The translations under genes and the position numbers were made by a program. Shown piece by piece: positions 12,201-24,900 of a stretch of 64,000 nt of DNA. The notes below the pieces were generated by a model. That model was given only the letters and a program-made list of their open reading frames with translations, was not told the origin of the DNA and searched no databases. Source of the stretch: Larus michahellis (Eukaryota; Chordata; Aves; Charadriiformes; Laridae). The stretch is from contig NC_133906.1 of the NCBI RefSeq assembly GCF_964199755.1, positions 17,395,378-17,459,377 on the forward strand. Direction: 5' to 3'. Every line of letters starts with the position of its first letter. Position 1 is the stretch's first letter.

Positions 12201-15200
12201 GGTTTTTCTAGGAAGGCAAAGATTTTTGGATGTGGATACTGACATCTCTTGTCAAGCTCTCCTTCAGCTCTATAGCAGGAATGCTGAAAGTGAGCTCATG
12301 TCCAGACTTCGTTTAAAATAGCTAGGTTGTCTTTTATGTTCTACTGCAAGGCTAAGAAAGAGAAGAAAGTTTTGTGCGATGACTTTATGTTTTTACCCAC
12401 AACAACAGAAGAGTGGTAATTATTCTGCAGATGCATAAAGGAAGATGTGGTAAGGAACATTGTATGTGGTAGTATTTAGAATAGCTTACCGAGTTAGACA
12501 AAGATAAGAAATGATGCAGTAGTTACTGTAAACAAGAATTAGTGTCCCATATATTGTGAAGACTCATAACTAAATTGCCAAATGTGATCATCTGGACACA
12601 ACCAGTGGAGTAAGAGATGGTATTGTGTTAATATTTTGGAGTGTAAGACCATTCTTGTTAGCTTTCTGAAGACGTTTGTAGGTGAAGCTTTTAAGCCTTG
12701 ATCTTACCGACTATTTGCATTTTTAAAACTTGAAGCTAAATGTTTTAAGATGGAACTCTTCCTTTTAAAGTTGATCTTTTCGGTTCCATCTTATTTGTAC
12801 AGTATATAATTATGTAATGCAACTAAATTCTTAGAGTAATTAGTGAACCTGACTGATCTTTTAATGTATTGACATTTCAGACTACACTAAAATAGAAAAT
12901 ACAGAAGTCTGCATGTTGTATAGAACTCATTAGCCAGCCAAAGTGTTTCTAGGGATACCAGTTAAAGGTCAGCCTTTGCTTTGCAATTTGGTTTTGCGTT
13001 AATGTTTGTTTTGCATACAGCAGCCTTCTACTATAGGCATAATTACATACGATTGCTGATAATTAAGAACTATGCTAATCATCTGGACTACATCTATGCT
13101 ACATGGAGAACATTTGAATGTAGTATTTCTAATCATTAGATGTTGTGCAGGGTAAAGGGTGTGAATTTGAGTTCTTTATCACGAGCCAGATAAAACAGAT
13201 CTATCTTTTAGGTCTGTCTAAGAGATGGAGGAGTCCAGGACCTCTGTGCTGAATTGTGCCTCTTGTATTTTGACCATTTTGGAGTTCTCTTTTCAACCCA
13301 AACAGGTCTTTATAGCAACTGAACATGGAAGTGAAAATTGCTTCTTTGCCTTAGTGAAACTATGGTAAATAAGTCTTTCAGGCCTTCCAAGGTTTAGGGG
13401 GTTACATGTACATTCAACATTAAAGTGTGGGGCTGCAGGTTGCTCATTTGATAGGAAATTGTGATTGTGAGTGGAGGGGCGGCAGGTTGGGCAGGAGGAG
13501 GAGTGGAGGTTTGGAAAATGGCAACCTCCCTACCCCCACCACACACCTTGTAACCAGCCAGTTTGTATTTCCAAGAACAAGTAGTTAAGAAGGACAAAGA
13601 AACCTTAATTAAATTTTAAATACCTGCAGATCAAAACTTAATAATATGGTTGTCTTAAAAACACGGATTGACTGACTTTTGGACTTAAAATGTGAAGCCT
13701 GATCTAGTCCTATGTATAGCTCTGTAGTCTAATCAAGTCTTCCTGATTTGAAATCAGCAAATATATCCTTTAACGTTTGTGGCCCAGTTGATCTGAACCA
13801 GGATTCTTTGCTTTTCTTGAGTTTTGGGAGGTTTACGTCTCGTTTTAGTCAGTTTTGGCAAGATTAAGGGTTTTACAGAACTTTTACAGCTTTATAGATT
13901 TTTTTTGAAAGAATATTAAAGCATTTGTCATCTTCTGAGTTTCCTGTAGTAGAACTTACATATGCAAAAATCAAATAACTCATCTGAGTTAGTCATATTC
14001 CAGATATACTCACATGAACTAATGAGTATTGACTTAATTGGTATCTTATATATATTATTACCTAGTTGTGATGCACGTTCCCATCCCACTGCATTATCTA
14101 AGCCTGGAAAAGAGGAAGGGTAACTTGTGGTTTTGTATTGGCAGTCGTGTAAAATTCTAGTTTTAGAAGTCCTCAAAATATGATGAAGCAGCATTACTTC
14201 CCTGATGAAGCCGTTAAATCTTAATATGCTAAGAGCCACTAAAATGTGGTCCTACCAAGTGAAAAAGCACTTGGAATGAGCCAGTTGGCTTTGTGTTGAC
14301 TCAACAGCATTTTTATTTTTTTTAATTTAGATTATTCCAACATTATGCTATAAATTGGGTTAAAGGGATCTCGACACTTTCCCACGTTATGGTTAAGTCC
14401 CTTGGGGGTGGGGAGTGTTTCAGGAGCCATTCCTGGGCTGCTCTGGTTCTGCCTGTGCACACAGCTGCTCCGTGCCATCCCTCCCCGCACTAGCTAAAAG
14501 GAAATTCTTAATTCACAGCATGTATTCTGAAAAATTCAGGTGTTACCCTTTAGCTTGTTTCCCAATCAGATTTTTCTGAGTCTTATTTTTTCAATACTAT
14601 ATACTTACTGTAAAAAAGAAAACTACTTGAACAGCATTTTTAAAATAAAATGCCAAGAGTGTTTGCACTAGTCAACAAATAATAGGTGTTTACACAACAG
14701 ACTTGATATTTACCTAAAAGTAGCATACTAGTAGAAAAAAAAAAATCTTCCTTTACTTGCAACGCTGATGTTTTCTTTGTGTATATTTCAATAGGGCAAT
14801 CTTGTTCACTCCTACAAAGTTAAATGTATGGTTGTACTTCAATAGCTGGGCAAGTCTTCAAACTTCTGTTTATTCAGCATCAAAATATTTGTAGTTTTAG
14901 TATGGATTCCTCTAATTTGAGGAAGCTTTAATTCCTTCAAAGTTTTTTCTTTCAGGTAGTGGCTTGCGCCTGCATTTCTGAACTTCGATTTATCCACTTG
15001 CACAGTTGTGTATTGTAGCAAAATATAACCAGAAGCTATATTTCATAGCAGGGTGCACGTATCCTTCCATATTATGGTGTATACCTGCTAATACTTGGGA
15101 AAACCAGAACTGTGGGTGTATGTTAACATTTATTTTTAAAAAGCCAAAGTTTCAATTTAGTCTATTCCAAATATAACACTGATAGAAATAAGACTGCCAT

Positions 15201-18200
15201 GAAATTTAGAAGGCTTTGTAGGGCCAGCTGGGATGCATTGCGTACTTGCTTCCTTTCCTCATGGCAGTATCTTGCCTATGAATATTTTTTCCATCATTTT
15301 TCAGTATTAAGATCACTATCTAGTTTGTTCCCTGTGCGTGGTGTAGGCTGAGGATAAATACAGTCATTGACTCAGTTCGTCAAGTGTGTAAATTCTGCAG
15401 GGACTGACCTTTATCATAAGCCTGTTTGAAGCTTCTGGTGCTTTTCTGTGAAAAGACAGATGTTGCACCGTGTCATCCCAGGGACAGTGTCCGTTTATGC
15501 AGGGCTGTTGCTTCATTTGCCTGTATTTCAAGCTGAAATGTAATTAAGTTCCTGTAGAAATTTGTAACTTGCTGAATAAAGTGCCACCAGCGACAGGAAG
15601 GTGAAAGCAGTAACCTTGATTCATTTTGGAAAAGCATTTGTTTAAAGAATGGGTAGCGAGTCTTTGAAGTGTGAACGCGCAAGTCTAAGTTCTATAGTAA
15701 AAACTGAAGTACAACACTATGAAATTACCTTAAAGAATTTTTTCCAAGGCATAGTAATCTTTTAGGTGTATTCCTGTTCCCTTTGAAGAGGGTCACTGTT
15801 AGCAATTTCTGTTCATTCTAATAAAGCCTAACAGTAGCCATTAACCCTTTAAATGCAAGTCAACATTTCTGATTAGCCTATACATTGCTAGAACTGCTAC
15901 AACTTTAAATTATCTAAAAGGCAGCGTACTTTGCCTTCAGTTAGGATTTCAGACTTTGCTCAGTGTTACTATTTAACTGATGCATGGGTGAGGGCAGTTG
16001 GAAGCAAGATTTTGCTTCCTGCTCTGGGAGGGGAGATTTCGGGTAGCTGTGGCTGGAGAGACAATTCTGCTGTTGTCCTGATTCCAGGGCCATAAACAGC
16101 TGTGCTGCAAATTCACACATACATCACTGCTGTACAGGAATAATAATACAGGAAGCTCAGCTTCCTCAAGTTTTTAATTTTTTTTCCTCCTTCCCCTTGG
16201 CTTTTGGGCAGTTTAATTCTCCTAACCAGCTCCTTTTGTTACCAGACAGAAGTCAGTGCTGGTGCAGGAGCGGAGTGGAAATACACGGTCCTGGGGAGGA
16301 AGGAACTGCAGCAGGACCAGCTTCGTTCCGCTTCATGCCTGTAAAACCACAGCGCAAGTGGCTGGGGGCAGGGGGTGGGGGGAGGCAAGGAGGATCCTAA
16401 GTTAACTGCGAATTCAAGATGCATCAGTCAATTTGAGAAACACTTCTATTTGTGGGGAAGGTCATTGAAACCCATTTTGAAATGAAACTTTGGATTGCAT
16501 ACAAGAGAGTTTCAAGGGTAAAGGCACAAGGTTACGAATGAATGGTCTGGGATGAGCTTCCAGTATTAGGGTTTGGAGAGAGAAAGAAGTGTCACCTGTA
16601 TGTGGTATCATTTTCTTAGGAAACCTTTGAGCAACTTAATAGTTTATAATTAATAGGAGATTGTGTTCTATCCTGCTGTCTTTCTGCAGTGCAAGAGTCG
16701 TTTATTTGGTAAATAGTACTATACTGCATCAATAAATTGAAAATTACTTAAACTATCTTGTTACTTTATTATATCTAGATTTGTATAGCTTATTCACTGT
16801 TTTTAATTAAAGTAGCAAAAAGTTTGAGTAGTTCTGCACTTGATCAGGTGTGGCACTGCTTTGTTTACCTCCCCCTCCTGGCTGTCTTCTAATCTACATC
16901 AGTTTATTAGTGATAAGTAATACCGAGTAAAGCAGGTGAGGAAAAAAAAAGAGTCAAAAGAAGTCATCAACATGTGTCAAGAAGTTTCAGAAGGGGAGTT
17001 GTAATGCTTCAGCAAAGTCACCTTGAGGTATTTCTAAAGGCACTCACATATTTGTAAGTGGGATTTGTGGATGCTGCTTAGTAAGTATTGAAATAGTTAT
17101 TTCAGAATAGATGATTGGGTCAGATAAAGCTGTATCTGAACATTAACCCACGCTGCTCTCACTTGTTCCTTGTTTTCTATGAAGTTTTAGTATCCATTTT
17201 TTCTTTGCCTAATATAAATTTTGATATAGAAGAAGCTGATGCTTCTAGGAGAGTTTTTATAGCAAATTTGATATCTATGTTTATATTAAAGTTAATACTA
17301 TAAAGGATTGATGGTGAGCTTGGCCTACAGGAGTTGTCTAATGTATTTAGTTTTAAAATAGAGTTAACTTATCTGTGGTATTATAGAAAGCTTCTCAGGA
17401 AATGAAGAACTAATGTTTTTTTCTGTTGGTAGGTTTTGTTGGTTTTTGTTTTTTTTTTTTTTTTTTAAACAAACCTTAACTGCTTGCTCTCAAGAAAATG
17501 GCTCACCTACCTATTTTGATTAAGTAATTCTCCCCACCATCTTCCAATTTCATAAAAATGGCAGAAGGGAAGGACAGGAAAAAAAGGTCACTGGCTTTCC
17601 TGTCCTGTCCCTCAAAGCAGGTTCCCCACACTGTCATCTCTGCATTTCAGAGGTGTTAGTTATTGGTAGTTTACATAGTCACCTGGAACATTAATTACCT
17701 CATAGCCCAGCTTCCACCTTCTAGACACCTATAGCCTAGGAGACTTACCATTTGAAACATCTTGTTGGGGCAATGGGCCAAACTCTCTTCATTCTTCTCC
17801 AGCTGGCAGCGTAGGTAAAGCATGTTGGCCTTCAGGTACCTCCTTTTCTTTTAGGCCACCAGCTCCTCCTGCCATCGTGCCCTGAGTGGTGCTGGGCTAT
17901 AAGTGCTCCTTGGGAGCGGAGGAGCAGCTGTTTCACAGCGCAGGGCTGCTGGTAATCATGGTGTCCTTTGCCTAGGACAGTTCTCTGGAACATCACCCAG
18001 CCTGGGCTCCCCACCTGGCCCCACTCATTGCTTTAACCTGCAGAGACAGGCAGCACTTGGTCCAGGTGCACCTCAACCTGGGAGCATTTGGTGTTGTCTC
18101 CAGTGCTCCTGAGTAAAGCCAGAGCCAGTGCTCCATCATCTACCTGCTGTATTAGCCAGCTTTGTCAGCCCTTTTTCTAACAGGTTGCCCTCACTTGACC

Positions 18201-21200
18201 TTACAACCTTCAGGTTTTTTCTCTTTACGATCCTCACTGTCCTCACCCTGCACCTTTCCCTGAAGGGGCTTGTGTGCCACTGCTCTCTCTTGCCCTGGCC
18301 TTTCCCTCAGTGCAAACATGGGCTTCAAACTGTCTCTACGCTGCAGACTCGAGAGCTAATTCCCTGTGTCAGACCCTTTGCGCCCTTGACCTCGTCGGCC
18401 TGGTTTAGCCCAGTTTTTTTGGGGTAAGAGGTGTAAATTCTGTATTGGGACTAAGTGCCCCAGGGTGGGAATGGGCAGCCAGGCTCCTCTTGAAATCTCA
18501 AGTTCTTCTGTTTTTACAACTATTTAAATAACAATTTTAACAACCTGGTAGTAGTTAAAAATTTCATTTGCATTCAAATGTATTTAAATGTCCTCTTCAT
18601 TAAACTTATATTGTCTGGGGTGTCTTCTGGGCATCCGTGGTCATATCTTTGTTCATAAAGATTTTTCTCCTTTACCAACTACCTTGCTGCATGTGGTGAT
18701 GGCCTGATGGTCAGTGGGGCTTTCCACCATCTGTGTTGGTGTAACTGAAAATTACAGGTGGTGTACGCTCGTTTGAAAATGATCGGCATGATAGCTTAAA
18801 GCTGCAGTTATCAATGGCTTTAAGGTTATTCAACACCATTTTACAGCTTTTACTTAAAATTGCTTTAGCCTGACAAAACTACATCACTTAATCCGATGTT
18901 TGCCTCTGCTTTTATGGTTAACTGTAGCATCTCAGCAGGCTCTAAATTTGGGTTTGGGGAAGTGGAGAAAGGAGGCGAGGCAATGATTTGTAGAAGAGAC
19001 TGATTTTCTTGAACTACTCCGTTCTGTGAAATTGTGAAATGCAGTTCCAGGTATTGCGCTTGTGTTTTATGATGTCCTGTGAAATACGACCCAAATTTAG
19101 CCTTGCCGTCGGCTCCTGGGAAATCTTGAGCTGTGTGTGATGGATAGAGATGGGCTAACGCTTGGTGTGATGGTGTCCTTGGTGTTCTGGTTCGATGTCT
19201 GTGATGCTGTCGGTCAGCAGCAGCTCCTTCAGCCAGGAGGCTCAAGAGCATTTGCTGCTTTTTTTTGCTCCTGTTAATCCTAAACAGCAGAGAATCGTCC
19301 ACTGTGAAATGCAGCAGTGAGAAAGGGAAAAACCATCAGAGGCAAGAACTTTAACAAGAGGGAGAGTAGTGCCATGGATGGACTGGGAGCGCGGGGTCAC
19401 TGGGATCCGGTTTTAAAACCTCTGATTCTTAAATCTCTAATTGTTTTAACACACATTAACAAAACCCACTGAGAAAAGTGTGTCATCCTCCTCTGGTAGT
19501 GAGGAGCGATACGCTGCTGGTACAGGCAAGGCTGTTAATTAGTGCGTGTGATCGAGTGTGCCCTGGGGAACGTTCGTGTTTCTGTACTGAATGAAATTTC
19601 CATCTCTAGTATACCTGCTTCATTTCTAGAAAAATGGAACACGTGTTAATTCAGGGAGCCTCAGGAAGAGAAAGCATCAAATGACTGAGGAAGGCAAATG
19701 TTTCCTGACAAACTGGAGCGTTCCTACGTGGCATTGGTCTTTGTGAATTATATATAATTACATATAGCACTTTCAGAAGAGATGCTCTATACATCACTTT
19801 GCTGTATATTATTGCACTAGTTGCATAGTTATTGTAGGGAGAAGTTATGCTTTTACCTTTGCGGGGGTTATAATCCAGTTTTATCTCCTTTAATTAGCTT
19901 AGTTTGAAGAAGAAAGTGTTACACTTGGTGATTCCAGTACCCTGGGCACTCAAGTGCCTTCATTCTTCAAGGAGCTCCACCCAGCTGCTATTTATAATCT
20001 CATCCTTTTACCCACAATTCACTTTTTAAAGGGGAATTTCTTTTCACTGCAGAAATCTGTTTTTGGCCAGTAGTGGGAGTGGGAAAGGGAAGGAGGAGTG
20101 TGAATTAGTAAAAGAGCTGTTGGCTTAAAGTAAGCGTGTGGTGCCTAAAAGCTTTATTTTAATTAAGATGCATAATTAACTGAAAGTTAAGGGGGGGGGG
20201 AATGTTGGTTTTTTTAACGTGTGGAGTAAATGTTTTCCAGTAAATACAATAAACAGATAATAAGTCTAGTTGAAAGTCCGACTTACTACCAGGGATTCCT
20301 TGTTTATTCCCTATATAATTACAACACTTTTCTGATGTGTTCACTTTGTCTAGCATAAGAAAAAATTAGAAAGCCTTAAAAGACCTGGTAGGTAGGTATG
20401 CTCATGATTTTGACCAGCGTAGCTTCTTTATGGAGTGTTTTTGGCTAGTATTATAGTACTGTTGTAGTGTATTCCATTTCATAATTGCATAATATTGCTT
20501 GTAATCTGTTTGTAAATGTGATTTGAGCCAGCATTGTTTAATTTCTCTGTTTCATATAAATAATTGTACAGATTGTTGTTTGTGCCTTTCTGTATGTGTT
20601 TTGGATGTGGCAGCTTAAGATGGCAAAATCTTTGCTATGAAAGCTCTTAGATATATGTAGGGCAATGCAAAACCTTTAATCTTATTTGTGATAAATGCAA
20701 TTTATATTGGAAGTCCTGTATAGCTTGAAAACATGGGGCTAATTTGTAAATTACTATAGTATTGATTTATTTATTTAAAATCTATGTAAGCTGGTTTTCC
20801 TCTTAAACTGACTGTAAACCAGGTGTATTTCTCCTGGGGCAGAGGAGAGCTGGCTCATGGTGCAGGGAGGGTTATGGTGGCACCAGAGTATGGAGGCAAT
20901 GCCTTTTTTTTTTTTTTCAATCCATTCTCCTCTTTGCAGTGCAACAGAACAAGTACGTTGTGTACAGGAAAGCTGGGAGGAGGGTTTATTTGGAGAGGAA
21001 GGCGTTGTTTTGAAGAGGAATTTTTGCTACTTGTCTCTTACGGTCTATGATGGGGTATGGTAAAAAGAGATAAGAAATTAAAAAATGTTACTTGTAAAGT
21101 TATCAGGAATGACCTGAAAGAAACTGGGAGATAAGGACTTAAATTTCAGTGTTAAACACCTGGCTGAAGAAAGTGATAGAAATGTCTACCTTGGGTACAA

Positions 21201-21800
21201 TGTTTTCAGATTGAAAAGAGTGGAATGAGGCTTGGATTAAAAGCTGTAGTTTTGCAGCCTTTAAAGAATTGAGGATCTTTTTGAAACCTTAATTCTCCTC
21301 TTGGATGCTGAATTGTGTGAAGAGTTGAGAATTGCAGTAAACCTGGAACTGATAGGTAGTCAAGGTTATTAGCAAGTGCTTTCTTTATAGTTTGTACGAG
21401 GGAGAATCAGGTGGTGGTGATCATCGCTTTTTGGAGTGTCACTGTCAGAGAACCAAGAGCCTGCAGTAGGATGGATTCATTTGAAGGACACAGTGGCATA
21501 CCCATGAAAGGCGGCAGGACACAATGTTTGCGTCAGTTTACAGATTTTGTTAAATTATTGGGTGGGGGTTAGGCCATCATCTGCCATTTTAGGAGCATCA
21601 GGCATCTGTGGTGTTCTATTTTATAGCAGTCTTTCCCACTCAGTGAAGTTTGTAAATGGGCACGCATTATCTTAATGTGAAGTTTTGAAAAGTATTTAGA
21701 GCAAACATCCAATATGAAATTTAACTGAAATGGAAATTACCTTTTAAAGAATTCTCAGTATATAATATCTTAATTATTTTTCTTTTTTGTCTCAACAGGA

Positions 21801-21912
21801 ATGCCCAAGGAAAAGTACGATCCACCTGATCCACGGAGGATGTACACAATTATGTCCTCAGAGGAAGCAGCCAACGGAAAGAAATCACACTGGGCAGAGT
21901 TGGAAATAAGTG
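21801..21912 (+). CDS. CNOT6: CNOT6 coding exon 1 (aa 1-37)
   Basis: The acceptor is ctcaacag at 21797-21798; the exon starts at 21799 and the ATG is at 21801. The donor is agtg|gtaag. It encodes MPKEKYDPPD through LEIS and the first base of Gly38 (phase 1). The start is fixed because all three frames of the proposed upstream exon contain stops or run out of frame, and because the family begins MPKEKY. Confidence 0.97.
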
Positions 21913-24900
21913 GTAAGAAACTGAGGAGTGGTCCTGAGTGATGAACTCTCATTTGTCAAGAGGGTGAAGCTGGGGACGACACATAGACACATGCTGTTAC
22001 TTTAAGTAATGTCACAACAGCGTTGTATTGGTCCATGACAGTACAGTTTCCATTGAAGCAGATGTTTTCAGTTTAAAAGCAGTTTTAAGTCTTTGCTCTG
22101 TTCTTGAGATTTTAAAAAAAATTATGAACAAGATGAAAAAGTTCCTCCAAGAACTGTGCTAGCTTTGAGCTAGCACAGTTTGACTTTTGGATGTTTTCCT
22201 GAAAAGAAGATAATACTCAGAATCCATAAACATGAATTCCAGCTGGTGTGGGACACCACTCTCTCTTGATTTGTGGAATAAATTCTGATTTTCCTACATA
22301 AGGTGTGTTTACAAGGAAATTCAAGCAGATATTTTAAGAACTTAAAAATTATTTTGTGATGATGTAAATTTAGGCTGAAATTTTGCTTAAATATGGAGGT
22401 TCTTGAAGAGACGGCAAAAATGGCTATGTGGTATTTCTCAATGACTGTCCAGTAGAGAAATGTAGGGAAGGAGGGGTACAAAGAGAGTTCTTCGAATTGT
22501 AAAAAGTCTTTCCATCCAGATCATTGAATCTGTGTCTTGCTTCAAGTGCCACGTGCCTTAACGTGTGAATAGCATTCTTTACTTGAAGGTTACAGATGCA
22601 GAAACCTAGTGAAACGCTGCTCCAGGAATCAGCGTTATACATCAGCATTAGGCTTGGATATCCACTTGGACATCTGCTGTCTCGGCATAAGGAGATGCAT
22701 TAAGTGATGGCTCTTTGCTTTCATGCCTGGTAATCTCGCTACAGGCTGATTCCAGCTGAGACAGGTGCAGGTAGTGGGGAGGATGGATCAGTGATGCTGA
22801 CTGGAAATCCTTTCAGCTACAAGGGTTTCTTTGATCAGTCACCTGTTTGCATTGTCTGTGGGGAAAGAGGTGTTAATTCAATTTTAAAAATGCAAAGAAC
22901 TACTGATTTGCCCTTAAAACCTTTCAAAAGATTTTTTAATGAGCACTACAGTAGCATGAATCCTTTAAGAACTGTATGAGTTTGCCTTGCAAAATAAAAT
23001 GGGACAATATTTTTGTTTCGTTGATGTTCACGGTGTCTTTTCCTTGCAAAAAACTCGGTCATCTAATACAGAAAGCCACAAATGTTTGAACTGCTCTCAT
23101 TTAAATCACTGAGCTTTTCCACTGCGGGCTTTTTTTATGCTGCTCACTTTCTTATAGCTCACTGGAAATGAAACCTGTATTAAACCTTTTGTTACCAGGG
23201 GCTGAGTCCCAGGTACACACGTGTATCAGCGGAGCTTTCCCCAGGCACTAAATATGACTTCTTTTATTTTGAAGAAAATCATTTAAGGAAAGGAATTATA
23301 ATGTGTATATGTTGGTATAATATTAGACTGTTCTTAATATTGGTGAGTCATGATGGGTTTTCAGAGTCTGTCGCAAGTAACTTTTGGCCTTGGACAAACT
23401 GGTGTTGGTGCTCTCCTTCTAACGCTTTTAGAAGTGCAGTGAGGTGACTTCTGTAGATAAAAAAGGAGCCATTCCTGGGGGGAGGGGGCGGGGAAATATC
23501 TTGGAGAGAAGAAATGTTTTGAAACCTTCTGATGATATCTCACATTCCTTGCATGCGGCGATGTAAAAATCTTGATTCTGTCACACAAATCCATGTTTCC
23601 ACCCTTCAGTTTATACAAAAATCATGCCTTTTTTTTAAATATCTGGCAATAGTTTATGCAGCTTTTAGTTGAATGCCAGATGGAAATCCATGTTCTCAAC
23701 TAAGCTTTTTAGTCACCCTAAATATAGTGCTTCTATCTGTTCTTGGCTGGATTAATGCCATAGAATAAAGATTTTTTGGTTTGAAAGATGTTGCACAGAA
23801 ATAAGGGGCAAACCAAAGAAGCATCTTTCATCTCAAACATAAACTATAATTGAAAAAAAAACCTGTTTCTTATAGCTCTGCTAATTATTGAATTAATGGT
23901 CAGTTAGTAAATATGTCTTGTTTTTTATGAAACTCGAGGAAGACAGGTGTTTAAACCTGAGGTATGGGTTGGAAGAAAACAACCTAAGCATCCCTGGCAA
24001 CACCTTACATTCTGTTATGCATTGCTGAATTTTTTTGATCTGTAGAACTGGTGATTAATGGATTTTTCATTGAATAAAATAGTAATAATAAAAAACACAA
24101 CAAAACCCAAAGCTCTCCCTCAAGTCGTCCCCCCCCACCCCATACATACTTAGAAAATGTATACTTATTACTAAACCTGTATGTTTTAAATGTTCTATTA
24201 TCTTTTGTACCTTCCTTCCACAGGGAAAGTGAGAAGCTTGAGTTCGTCATTGTGGACGCTGACCCATTTGACAGCTTTGCATCTCAGTGACAATTCCTTA
24301 TCCCGTATTCCTTCAGACATTGCCAAGCTTCACAATCTGGTATATCTGGACCTGTCCTCTAATAAAATTCGCAGTTTACCAGCAGAGCTCGGAAACATGG
24401 TGTCACTCAGGTACGTAAATTTTAACAGGAGTTAAAATTATCTTATTATCTTTGTAGCAACAGTTTAAATTTCAGCATGATTTTTATGTTCTAGTAAATG
24501 AAAAGCATAAATAAATTCCCCTTTCCTCACTTCTTTTTATCCGTCTCCTTGAATACTTGGTATAGTCTGTGCAGCTATAGCCATGCTGGCTTTTCTGTGA
24601 TCTCCTGTTCTGATGCGTGGCTGTACAGAATGAGCTTCAAAACTGCTCGGTTTGATAGCAGTCACCCATTTTATATTTTTCCAGGTCGGGTTTCCTCTCT
24701 TACGCGTGTCTTCCCAGACTCTTTTACAAATCTTTATGTGGTGTTTTTCTCTAAGAAATACTGATACACAAAAAATTGCTTTTAATACATAGGTAGGGAA
24801 AAGGTCATATTAAACATTCATAATCACGCTAACTACAATTTTTTCCTCTTTATTCTTCATAAGAACTATTGCTAAGAATATTACTAATTCTGTTTATTTT

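Larger units (their letters stand above)
6912..21798 (+). other. CNOT6: CNOT6 intron 1 (about 14.9 kb)
   Basis: After the GC-rich first kilobase this is AT-rich intronic sequence with no supported coding exon on either strand. It holds short tandem duplications, homopolymer tracts (for example T-runs near 9898 and 17450), a GC-richer patch at 17.8-18.4 kb without recognisable coding content, and a possible degraded CR1 trace near 9178-9220. The length assumes that exon 1 ends at 6911. Confidence 0.65.
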
